Shown here in pieces: positions 26,501 through 32,829 of a stretch of DNA of 34,155 nt. The notes below the pieces were generated by a model. The model made no database searches. It saw only the letters and a list, made by a program, of their open reading frames with translations, and was not told where the DNA came from. Origin of the DNA: Fidelibacterota bacterium (lineage in GTDB: Bacteria; Fidelibacterota; UBA8477; JABMPR01); NCBI GenBank assembly GCA_016784025.1, contig JADHVL010000031.1:1-34155 (forward strand). Reading direction: 5' to 3'. Within the stretch, counting starts at the first letter, position 1. Every line of letters begins with the position of its first letter. Position numbers and translations under genes: made by a program.

Positions 26501-27086
26501 AGGTGTCACCAATAACATTGAATTCTATGAGTCAAGCAACTCCAGTTCACTGACCATTGAATACTCAGATATTCAGGGAGGCGAAGCTGGAATCATAACC
26601 AATGACAATGGCACTGTTGTCTGGGAAACTACTAATATTGTGGACAATCCTTTATTCGTCAACCGAGATGTTGATGATTATAACCTGGAAACGGGATCAC
26701 CCTGTATTGGTACTGGCGAGAATGGTGTAGATATGGGCGCAGGTGCTGAATGCATGATTGTGGATATAGATCCAGAATTGGCTACAGTCCCACAGCAGTT
26801 CGAGTTGTATCAGAACTATCCCAACCCATTTAACCCATCCACGTCAATCAACTTTGAGTTGCCAGGAGCTGGTTGGGTCACGTTGGTAGTCTATGATGTT
26901 AGCGGTCGGGAAGTAGCGACACTTATTGAAGATCAAAGGCTTGGGGGCAGGCATTCCATGAATTGGTTTGCCAGGGATAAACAGGGTAAACCCCTTGGAA
27001 CAGGGCTTTATCTATATGAGATGAACTTCATCGATTCTGGGGGTAAACAATTCCGCGACGTCAGGAAGTTCACGCTTCTTAAGTAG
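23502..27086 (+). CDS. type IX-sorted three-fold right-handed beta-helix protein
   Basis: A 1194-aa exported protein with a signal peptide (MKWLHLMIIVLVSVGTLSAA), three homologous units of about 360 residues, and a type A sorting tail (NYPNPFNPSTSINFELP to FTLLK). Each unit starts with an INVPxDAATIQxxxD-like strand and GTYVENINFNGxN, followed by short Gly-rich rungs (GGGI, SSPTLKNLIV, GGGLSI) typical of pectate-lyase-like parallel beta helices of the DUF1565 / right-handed helix group. Each unit ends in a DxxPxF, SPCIDxG block. No catalytic residues can be assigned; such proteins often bind or cleave polysaccharide or act as adhesins. GAGGAGGGG ends 3 nt before the ATG, a very strong ribosome-binding site. 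It is the first of three sorted surface proteins. Confidence 0.9.
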   Translation: MKWLHLMIIVLVSVGTLSAATINVPEDAATIQAGMDMASNGDTVLVDRGTYVENINFNGNNVVVMSRRGPVLTIIDGNQNGAVVHFLSQEDESAVLDGFTITNGSGFDNGDEIVGGGIACRNGSSPTMKNLIVTDNAALGGDDPAGGGITIAEDSNPTLENIEISFNRSKWGGGLAIATNSNPTLHSVYIHYNRATTTGGGVYIGVNSSPYFKDVYVHLNRAAYYGGGIFLHENANPIFNKITVRDNTSPSGGGGLISNDGSSPMIINSIFKGNVPDQIMFNGDPQYDPDTLSIAYSNIQDGQAGITVNSGQLNWLDGNTSVDPCFIDVVRDDLQAISPCVDSGTANFSFAGVTWIDMEAAEYVGSAPDKGSHEVPPAPRVFNVPASFSTIQSAIDASVDGDIVRVNVGTYVENINFNGKDITVESVGGPELTTIDGNQNGSTVLIMSGESENAVLDGFTITNGTGMPGETSDVLGGGILIHYASSPTLKNLIVSGNSAVIGLEPDGAGGGIAVSVQSNPVLENIIIANNNSVWGGGLSIAHSSSPSVKGLKIYGNTVSQAGGGVYIGQMATPYFEDVYIHDNVGVAGGGLFLHDHARPTLNKITVEGNRGTNGGGGMLTNHASSPLIVNSIFYSNMPDQFYLMDFDGENLPDTVSIAYSNVQGGVAGMHPGIGQVNWITGNLQTNPRFGTGDHLGPSSPCIDAGTAQFEYEGATWIDMSEDEYVGSAPDMGSWEVPGPPQTLLVPSNYTTIQLAIDAALEGDTVLVADGTYIENINFLGKNIAVLSEHGPEVTIIDGGNTMTTVMIVSQEVTAVLDGFTITNGLGWVNTDGYSVGGGINVRHGSTPTLRNLIVEGNTAVGDTAMGGGIMCAYGADALIEDVVIRDNEADYGGGIVVYESSPTLRRVKISENYARTTGGGLTLWTSDALVEQVAVFKNHAYAMAGGVWIHLGGNPTLDRVTVADNRTSAPIWRAAGGIGLSSGANLTLINSIVWYNTHRGGVTNNIEFYESSNSSSLTIEYSDIQGGEAGIITNDNGTVVWETTNIVDNPLFVNRDVDDYNLETGSPCIGTGENGVDMGAGAECMIVDIDPELATVPQQFELYQNYPNPFNPSTSINFELPGAGWVTLVVYDVSGREVATLIEDQRLGGRHSMNWFARDKQGKPLGTGLYLYEMNFIDSGGKQFRDVRKFTLLK
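23658..25850 (+). repeat. internal coding repeat, period about 1080 bp (three copies)
   Basis: The segment GAAAATATCAATTT recurs at 23658, 24738 and, as GAGAATATCAATTT, 25821, with spacing of 1080 and 1083 bp. Flanking sequence is also related between the copies. Copies 1 and 2 are most alike at DNA level, which suggests tandem duplication within the beta-helix gene. Confidence 0.8.
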
Positions 27087-27103
27087 TATTTCTTTAACGC
27101 GGA

Positions 27104-27136
27104 GCCCCGGTTGGTTCAAGCCAACCGGGGCATTTT
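27104..27136 (+). terminator. strong hairpin after the beta-helix gene
   Basis: GCCCCGGTTGG (27104-27114) and CCAACCGGGGC (27121-27131) form a perfect 11-bp stem with a 6-nt loop, followed by ATTTT. The T run is short, so termination may be partial and allow read-through to the next gene, which starts at 27148. Confidence 0.75.
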
Positions 27137-27147
27137 CAGGGGAAATT

Positions 27148-28704
27148 ATGCGTTTATTAACAAGAATATTATCAATTTCATTTTTTCTGGCAATGCCATA
27201 TACTTCCACTCTGCTTGCTCAAACACCAGGATTCTTCAAAGACATTTTTAGTGATGGCGGAGTTTCTCTAACCTCAAGATTGTATATGGACGCCCCTGAG
27301 TTATTAGGGCTTTCGGTGGAATACCTGGGTACTTCAGATGAAGTCATTCAAACGGAAGTCATGATCTCAAATGAGTTCGACACCAATGGACATCTCCTCT
27401 ATCCAGATGGATCACCCCGTTTTCGCATGATTTATACCAATGGGGGATCATCATCAAGTCATGGGAACTCTCTGGGGGAAGTTGGTAGACAGCGTGTAAG
27501 AGATTTTTATGCTGGGGGTGGTAGCTTTACTGGATCTTGCGCCGGGGCATTTATAGCGAGCCTCAGCTATCAGGAAAATGGCACCCATGCCCCCTATTAT
27601 CATATTTGGCCTGGAAGAACTCATACTACAGGTCTCCTTGACAGTTACACAGGACACAATATTCCTGCAGATTCTCCCCTGTTGGACTACTTCAATTTTG
27701 GCGATGATCACTTAATTGAGAATGTGAGACACAATGGAGGTTGCTGGGCACGGGAAAATCTGGATTTTCCGTCTAAAACCGAAATTCTGACAAGATATGA
27801 GTCACGCCACGTATCAGTGGAAATGCATGACAAGGCCAGCACCTGGGCTTATAAACCGGATACGACTCAAGGACGAATTGTCGTCACCGGATCTCACCCC
27901 GAAGGTGCCTGGGATGGAGAAATACTTCATATGATGCAAGCCATTTTATTGTACGCCCTGGATGGCGTAGGCGATCCTGTGGTAAAAGCCAGTTTAGTGA
28001 ATGGTGAAACTCGTACTATGAATTTGTATTCAGAGGACAGTCTTACAGAATTTATTCGTATTGGAGATAGACAATACCACCACTACACGATTTCAATTCC
28101 ACCGGGGACACCAGAACTTTCCATTGAGCTGAATACAGAAGATGGTTTTGATTTTAACCTCTACGCGAATCCAGGATCATACGCATTTGAAGGCACTGCT
28201 CAATATGCCAGTGAAAGCGATGGAGCCCATCACATCCTGAATATTGCTCCGCAAGATTCCGGGTTGTGGCATATAGGGGTGGAGTGTGCCACGACTGTAG
28301 AGGATTTCTATACCTCGTATTCTGGACAAATTGAGGTTTTAAATGGAGTTGCTTATGATGTGACAGCTACCTGGAATACGGTTGGGGTTGTTGAAGTAAG
28401 CACTCAACCATCAACTTTTGAGCTGTATCAGAACTATCCCAACCCATTCAATCCCTCGACAACTATAAATTTTGAGCTACCAGATGCTGGTTGGGTCAAC
28501 CTGATGGTGTATGACGTGAATGGTCGAGAAGTGGTTACACTAATTGATGATCAAAGGCTTGGGGGCAGGCATTCCATGATATGGTTTGCCACTGATCAGC
28601 AAGGGAAACCGCTGAGAACCGGGTTGTATCTTTACGAGATGAATTTCAAGGATAATTCAGGAAAATCATATCGTGAAGTCAGGAAGTTTACGCTTCTGAA
28701 ATAG
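27148..28704 (+). CDS. type IX-sorted secreted class I glutamine-amidotransferase-like protein with PPC domain
   Basis: A 518-aa exported protein with a signal peptide (MRLLTRILSISFFLAMPYTS, to about residue 25). Residues about 60-280 form a class I GATase-like fold of the kind seen in BPL_N proteins. It has a Gly-rich strand-turn (YTNGGSSSS), a nucleophile elbow GSCAGAF with Cys131, and a GSHPEG motif with His250 and Glu252, so the Cys-His-Glu triad looks complete. Residues about 310-390 resemble a bacterial pre-peptidase C-terminal (PPC) beta domain (YHHYTISIPPG, DFNLYANPG). Residues about 425-518 are a type A sorting tail. An intact triad in a surface-exported protein suggests an amidase or peptidase-like activity, not ammonia transfer; the substrate is unknown. 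CAGGGGAAATT precedes the ATG. Confidence 0.85.
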   Translation: MRLLTRILSISFFLAMPYTSTLLAQTPGFFKDIFSDGGVSLTSRLYMDAPELLGLSVEYLGTSDEVIQTEVMISNEFDTNGHLLYPDGSPRFRMIYTNGGSSSSHGNSLGEVGRQRVRDFYAGGGSFTGSCAGAFIASLSYQENGTHAPYYHIWPGRTHTTGLLDSYTGHNIPADSPLLDYFNFGDDHLIENVRHNGGCWARENLDFPSKTEILTRYESRHVSVEMHDKASTWAYKPDTTQGRIVVTGSHPEGAWDGEILHMMQAILLYALDGVGDPVVKASLVNGETRTMNLYSEDSLTEFIRIGDRQYHHYTISIPPGTPELSIELNTEDGFDFNLYANPGSYAFEGTAQYASESDGAHHILNIAPQDSGLWHIGVECATTVEDFYTSYSGQIEVLNGVAYDVTATWNTVGVVEVSTQPSTFELYQNYPNPFNPSTTINFELPDAGWVNLMVYDVNGREVVTLIDDQRLGGRHSMIWFATDQQGKPLRTGLYLYEMNFKDNSGKSYREVRKFTLLK

Positions 28705-28721
28705 ACCAAGTTCATGCACAA

Positions 28722-28758
28722 AGCCCTGGTCTTACCTGGTAGACTGGGGCTGTTTTTT
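28722..28758 (+). terminator. intrinsic terminator after the GATase-like gene
   Basis: AGCCCTGGTCT (28722-28732) pairs with AGACTGGGGCT (28741-28751) over 11 positions including two G-U pairs, with an 8-nt loop, followed by G and T6. Confidence 0.8.
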
Positions 28759-28797
28759 GCCCTGATTGAAATGGTGGGGACTGTTGGGGTTTAGGAG

Positions 28798-28890
28798 TTG
28801 AAAGATTCACCTCCTGGGTTTGAGTTGTATCCCAACTCTGCCAATCCCTTCAGTCCTGCCACACTGATACTCGAAAGCACAGACGTATAG
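28798..28890 (+). pseudogene. relic of a type IX sorting tail
   Basis: Read from 28798, the frame gives FELYPNSANPFSPATLILE (from codon 8) and then a stop at 28888-28890. This lines up with the FELYQNYPNPFNPSTTINFE start of the intact tails at 26810 and 28420: about 11 of 19 positions agree, including F-E-L-Y, N-P-F and P. A TAG at 28792-28794 closes the frame upstream and nothing of the rest of the tail remains. It is most simply a decayed remnant of a lost sorted-protein gene or of a duplicated tail. Confidence 0.6.
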
Positions 28891-28903
28891 TTTGGAGATA
28901 ATT

Positions 28904-31900
28904 ATGAATATCCATTTTGTTTCACGAATACTTTTCATCTTGGTCCTCATCCACGGAGCATGTATGAGTCAAGAGACCAATACTGCTCTCGTTGGTCGCT
29001 GGGCAGACGGACCATGCTATGATGTCGACGTTTCAGGAAGTATTGCCTGTGCTGGAAATGGCGGATACCTGGAGGTCATGGATATTTCCGATCCTGAAAA
29101 TCCAGTCGAACTTGGCAAAGTCATTACCCCCTCTGTTGTCCTTGGAGTGACAATTTTTGGTGAGTACGCATATGTAGCCGATTGGCGTGCTGGATTGCGT
29201 ATCATTGATTTAACTATTCCTGCAGAACCCCACGAGGTAGGATTCATTGATACTGAAGGGTATGCATACCGAGTGGCCGTGAACGAGGGAATCGCCTATC
29301 TAGCGGATGGATACAACGGCCTTCGAATTTTTGATATTTCAAATCCTACAAATCCCATAGAAATTGGCTTCATTAATACTACTGGACCCGCGAAGGATAT
29401 TACCTTTCAGGATGATCATGTTTATCTCGCGTGCCTAGATCAAGGTGTGCTGGTCATAGATGTATCCGATCCATATAATCCGTCACATATTGGAACTTGT
29501 GAGTCAGATGACTATTCTTTTGGTGTGTCATCCAGTGAAAATTACTTGTTTGTTGCCACAGGCCATGATGGTCTTTGGGTTTGGGATATTTCAGATCCAT
29601 TTAACTCAAACCACATAGCGAGCTCAGAAACCTATCAGGAGTATGCATTAGATGTGGAAATAAGCGGTGAGTTTGCCTATGTAGCGGATGAGCAGTGCGG
29701 GTTAAGGAGAATAAACATTTCCGACCCACACCATCCATACCCTGCTGGAAGTTTTCCGCAAGATACATTTTTTCCAGGTCTTTCCCGACTTGGCCTCTCT
29801 GTAGCAAATGGAATTGCATATATGGCCAGGGGTTATCCTGGCTTAAGCATTATGTCTGTGACAAATCTTTCCAGCCCTTACGAAGTAGGTCATCTGGATC
29901 TTCCTCAAACGTCTCTCAGCATTGTCGTCAGGGAAGACATAGCCTATATGGCAGTCGATGGTGCTGATCTAAAATTAGTGGACATTTCCAACCCTGGGGA
30001 TCCCACACTATTAGGAAGTTCAAACTCGGGTGGTTACGCAAAAGATGTGGCTGTTCATGGTGACTATGCCTATGTTGCAGATGGATCCTTGCGGATTGTT
30101 AATATCTCAGATCCCAATAACCCCGTAGAAACCTGCGCAGTTGCAACAAATGGATTTTCGACCAGTGTCGCGATCAATGGCGATTACGCATACGTATCAA
30201 ATGGGAATTATGGATTATGTATTATTGATATTTCCAATCCAGAAGATGCGGTTGTTTCTGCCTATTATGATCCTGGTTTTCATGCTGGAGATATACACAT
30301 CGAAGGTAATGTGGCCTATTTGTTGGATCCCAATGATGGTTTGTATATACTCGATATTTCAAATCCAATTAGCCCAAATTCTTTAAGTTATTTTGATATA
30401 GATGGAAGTGTTAACGGAATTGCAGTCACTGGAAATCTTGCTTTTATCGCAAGCGGACGTCATGGATTGCATCTCATCGATATTACCAATCCAAACACTC
30501 CTTCTGAAACTGGATCCTGCGATATTGCAGGAATTGCTCATCAGGTTTCAATTGATGGAAATTATGCCTATGTAGCTGCAGGGGAAGCAGGACTGCGAAT
30601 CATTAATACCACCAATCCAGGTCAACCTGTTGAAGTGGGTTTTCTAAGTAATGGTGAAAACGTCATGGATGTCGCTGTAGATGGAAATTATGTCTATTTG
30701 GCCAGCGGAGGCGCAGGTCTATCAATTGTGGATGTAGCTGATCTCGGAATCCAACCTGAGGTGACTACTCTCAGGAGTGGAGGGTTTGCACTTGATGTTA
30801 AAATCAGCGGTGATATTGCTTACGTAGCAGATGAATATGGTGGACTGCGTTTACTGGATATTTCAGATCAAAATATGCCTGTTGAAGTGGGTGCCTTCCA
30901 TCTTCCTTACACTCCTCAAGATGGATCTTGGTTTGGCCCCAGCGTTCACCGCATAGATGTTAGTGGAAACTATGCCTACGTTTTGGAATTTTTAACTGGG
31001 TTACACATTCTGGACATATCTGATCCAACAACTCCAACAGAAGTCGCTAATTGTCTTTACTTAAATGCCGGGCTTGATCTGGCCATAGCTGATAATTATG
31101 CCTTCATTGTGGGAAGTAATCTGGAGGTAGTAGATATCTCAAATCCTGCGGCTCCAGTAGAGTTGGGGGGATGTGTGACAGAGGGATATGTTTTAGATGT
31201 GGTCGTGAGGGGTGATTATCTTTATACAGCTGAATCATTCGGCCTGGGAATTTACGATATATCTGACCCTGAGAATCCAGCTGCATTGAGCAATTACCAC
31301 CCTATGGAAGGAGAGGGCCTTGGTGTAGCAATACACGGTAATTATGCATATTTAGCTGCTTATGATGCTGGCTTATTCATAATTGACATATCGAATCCAG
31401 ACAGTCTTGAGGAAGTAGGCTCTTTCGATACACAGGGCCTGGCTGTCAATATCTCCTATAAAAATGGTTCTGTTTATTTAGCTGATGGAGATCAGGGTAT
31501 GAGGGTCATTGATGTGTCTGATCCAGCCAATCCTATTGAGACAGGATATCATCGCACCGGGGGATTTGCCATGTGTGTTGCAGTTAATGACGATAATATC
31601 TATCTCGCCGATGGAGATGATGGTCTCTACATCCTAACCGCTGAAGCTCTGCCCATTTCTGAAGGACCCCTGGAGCTACCTGCTCAGGCTGAGCTTTCAC
31701 AAAATTTTCCCAATCCATTTAATCCCAGCACGTCTATCCAATATGAATTACCGGAGATATCTCATGTATCTCTTACCATTTACGATCTTGGTGGAAGAGA
31801 GATTCTCTCCCTGGTGAATGAATCACAACCTGCAGGCTACTATGACTATACCTGGGCTGGGATTAACAGATCAGGTCATCCGGTCTGCGCAGGAGTTTAT

Positions 31901-31960
31901 CTGGCTCGTTTCCAGGCAGGAGATTTTTCGCAGACCATCAAAATGCTTTTATTGAAATAA
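28904..31960 (+). CDS. type IX-sorted LVIVD-repeat beta-propeller protein (20 repeats)
   Basis: A 1018-aa exported protein. The signal peptide is MNIHFVSRILFILVLIHGAC or thereabouts. I count 20 repeats of roughly 43 residues with the LVIVD pattern (Y/AYVADGxxGLRIIDISDPxNPxEVG), sufficient for two or three propellers. The C terminus is a type A sorting tail (NFPNPFNPSTSIQYELPE to IKMLLLK). LVIVD proteins are surface proteins of unknown role, probably in binding. The ATG at 28904 has GGAG at 28894-28897 with 6-nt spacing; a TTG at 28892 is in frame but lies before that site. The Cys of HGAC is not in a good lipobox, so I do not call a lipoprotein. It shares a strand and probably regulation with the two sorted-protein genes before it. 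Confidence 0.9.
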   Translation: MNIHFVSRILFILVLIHGACMSQETNTALVGRWADGPCYDVDVSGSIACAGNGGYLEVMDISDPENPVELGKVITPSVVLGVTIFGEYAYVADWRAGLRIIDLTIPAEPHEVGFIDTEGYAYRVAVNEGIAYLADGYNGLRIFDISNPTNPIEIGFINTTGPAKDITFQDDHVYLACLDQGVLVIDVSDPYNPSHIGTCESDDYSFGVSSSENYLFVATGHDGLWVWDISDPFNSNHIASSETYQEYALDVEISGEFAYVADEQCGLRRINISDPHHPYPAGSFPQDTFFPGLSRLGLSVANGIAYMARGYPGLSIMSVTNLSSPYEVGHLDLPQTSLSIVVREDIAYMAVDGADLKLVDISNPGDPTLLGSSNSGGYAKDVAVHGDYAYVADGSLRIVNISDPNNPVETCAVATNGFSTSVAINGDYAYVSNGNYGLCIIDISNPEDAVVSAYYDPGFHAGDIHIEGNVAYLLDPNDGLYILDISNPISPNSLSYFDIDGSVNGIAVTGNLAFIASGRHGLHLIDITNPNTPSETGSCDIAGIAHQVSIDGNYAYVAAGEAGLRIINTTNPGQPVEVGFLSNGENVMDVAVDGNYVYLASGGAGLSIVDVADLGIQPEVTTLRSGGFALDVKISGDIAYVADEYGGLRLLDISDQNMPVEVGAFHLPYTPQDGSWFGPSVHRIDVSGNYAYVLEFLTGLHILDISDPTTPTEVANCLYLNAGLDLAIADNYAFIVGSNLEVVDISNPAAPVELGGCVTEGYVLDVVVRGDYLYTAESFGLGIYDISDPENPAALSNYHPMEGEGLGVAIHGNYAYLAAYDAGLFIIDISNPDSLEEVGSFDTQGLAVNISYKNGSVYLADGDQGMRVIDVSDPANPIETGYHRTGGFAMCVAVNDDNIYLADGDDGLYILTAEALPISEGPLELPAQAELSQNFPNPFNPSTSIQYELPEISHVSLTIYDLGGREILSLVNESQPAGYYDYTWAGINRSGHPVCAGVYLARFQAGDFSQTIKMLLLK

Positions 31961-31992
31961 TTGTGGTGCATGTCTTGAAAAAAAGGAATGAA

Positions 31993-32157
31993 ATGATGTT
32001 ATCAGAGAGGACTGATAAACAATTGAGGTGGATTTGTCTCCTGGCCATCATCATTCTGGCCTTGATTCTCCCCAATACATGCTCCTTCGCACAGGAATGC
32101 AAATGTTGTGATCCTCAAGCTCAAAGTGGATTGGATCTACAATGTTTACAGAAGTAA
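31993..32157 (+). CDS. tiny exported Cys-rich peptide (about 54 aa)
   Basis: I do not recognise a family. AAAGGAA at 31982-31988 is well placed for the ATGs at 31993 and 31996. The product has a charged start (MMLSERTDKQLRW), a strong hydrophobic segment (ICLLAIIILALILP) and an AQ cleavage-like site, leaving a mature peptide of about 20 residues with four Cys (ECKCC and QC). It starts 32 bp after the LVIVD-protein gene and is followed by a strong terminator, so it is probably the last gene of that transcript. A GTG at 31963 would extend it by 10 residues. It might be a signalling or metal-binding peptide, a small lipid-free envelope peptide, or the surviving start of a truncated gene. Confidence 0.6.
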   Translation: MMLSERTDKQLRWICLLAIIILALILPNTCSFAQECKCCDPQAQSGLDLQCLQK

Positions 32158-32202
32158 TGCATTTACTCAGGTAGTGGCCATACTCATCTGAGTTCATACC
32201 AT

Positions 32203-32243
32203 CCCCGGTCTGTGCCACACGGGCCGGGGCCTCCTAAATTTTT
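32203..32243 (+). terminator. intrinsic terminator closing the surface-protein string
   Basis: CCCCGGTCTGTG (32203-32214) pairs with CACGGGCCGGGG (32218-32229) over 12 positions, two of them G-U, with a 3-nt loop. A T5 run lies at 32239-32243, slightly distant from the stem. Confidence 0.75.
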
Positions 32244-32278
32244 CTACAATTCGTATCTGACGAAGCGGGGGGGATAAT

Positions 32279-32347
32279 AAAAAGCGTGTCTCCTGTTCAT
32301 CGCACCTCGACTCCGCTCGGTGTGACGATTTTGGGGACACGCTTTTT
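32279..32347. terminator. composite bidirectional terminator containing a REP-like palindrome
   Basis: AAAAAGCGTGTCTCC (32279-32293) and GGGGACACGCTTTTT (32333-32347) form a 15-bp stem with one G-U pair, flanked by A and T runs, so it can end transcription both ways, including nusB on the - strand. The 39-nt loop holds a second palindromic unit, CGCACC-(12 nt)-GGTGTG, whose core CTCGACTCCGCTCGG resembles a dispersed repeat seen in many bacterial genomes. Confidence 0.75.
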
Positions 32348-32369
32348 GGCTATTAGCGTTGTAAGCTAA

Positions 32370-32798
32370 TTAAATCATGGAGATTTTACCCTCAGACAAG
32401 GCATCGTTGAGAATTGCATCCAGGATACCATTCACAAAGCTACTGCTTTCTTCTGTACTGAATACCTTGGCGATTTCAATAGCCTCTGAGATGGACACCT
32501 TTGGTGGAATATCTTTAAAATAAAAGAATTCAGTTAGGGCCATCCTGAGAATCAATCGATCAATCAGGGCAATACGGGTCAGATCCCAATTTCTGGACTT
32601 GCTGGATATCAGGTCATCGAATTCCTGACGATGAGCCATTATCCCATTTACCAGATCACGGGCAAATTTAAGCAAATCATCAGATAACTCGCTCTTCTCT
32701 GCCAGGAGGTTGAAGGTTTGATCCAGGTTATCGTTTTGAATCTCATGTGCATATGAGACCTGAACAACAAATTCCCGGGCTCGACGTCTTTCTTGCAT
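32370..32798 (-). CDS. nusB: transcription antitermination factor NusB
   Basis: A 142-aa RNA-binding helical protein that, with NusE (S10), acts in rRNA antitermination. It begins with the NusB signature RRRAREFVVQVSYA and has the conserved second-half block (LTRIALIDRLILRMALTEFFYFKDIPPKVSISEAIEIAK and FVNGILDAI), here cited as separate motifs: ALIDRLILRMALTE, PPKVSISEAIEIAK and FVNGILDAI. Length is typical. It lies 31 bp after the leucine dehydrogenase stop on the same strand and seems to be the last gene of that unit, an uncommon partner. A weak AAAGGA is about 14 nt from the ATG. The composite terminator starts 23 bp after its stop. Confidence 0.94.
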   Translation of the reverse strand: MQERRRAREFVVQVSYAHEIQNDNLDQTFNLLAEKSELSDDLLKFARDLVNGIMAHRQEFDDLISSKSRNWDLTRIALIDRLILRMALTEFFYFKDIPPKVSISEAIEIAKVFSTEESSSFVNGILDAILNDALSEGKISMI

Positions 32799-32829
32799 GA
32801 ACTGAGGCCTGATCCTTTCTACGCGTTAT

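Noticed and set aside
23502..27086. Possible CRISPR or satellite array suggested by recurring sequence
   Set aside because: The repeats are about 1080 bp long, diverged, and in frame throughout one coding region.
28904..28990. Lipoprotein signal (HGAC) on the LVIVD protein
   Set aside because: His at -3 and Gly at -2 do not make a good lipobox, and the sorting tail already explains surface delivery.
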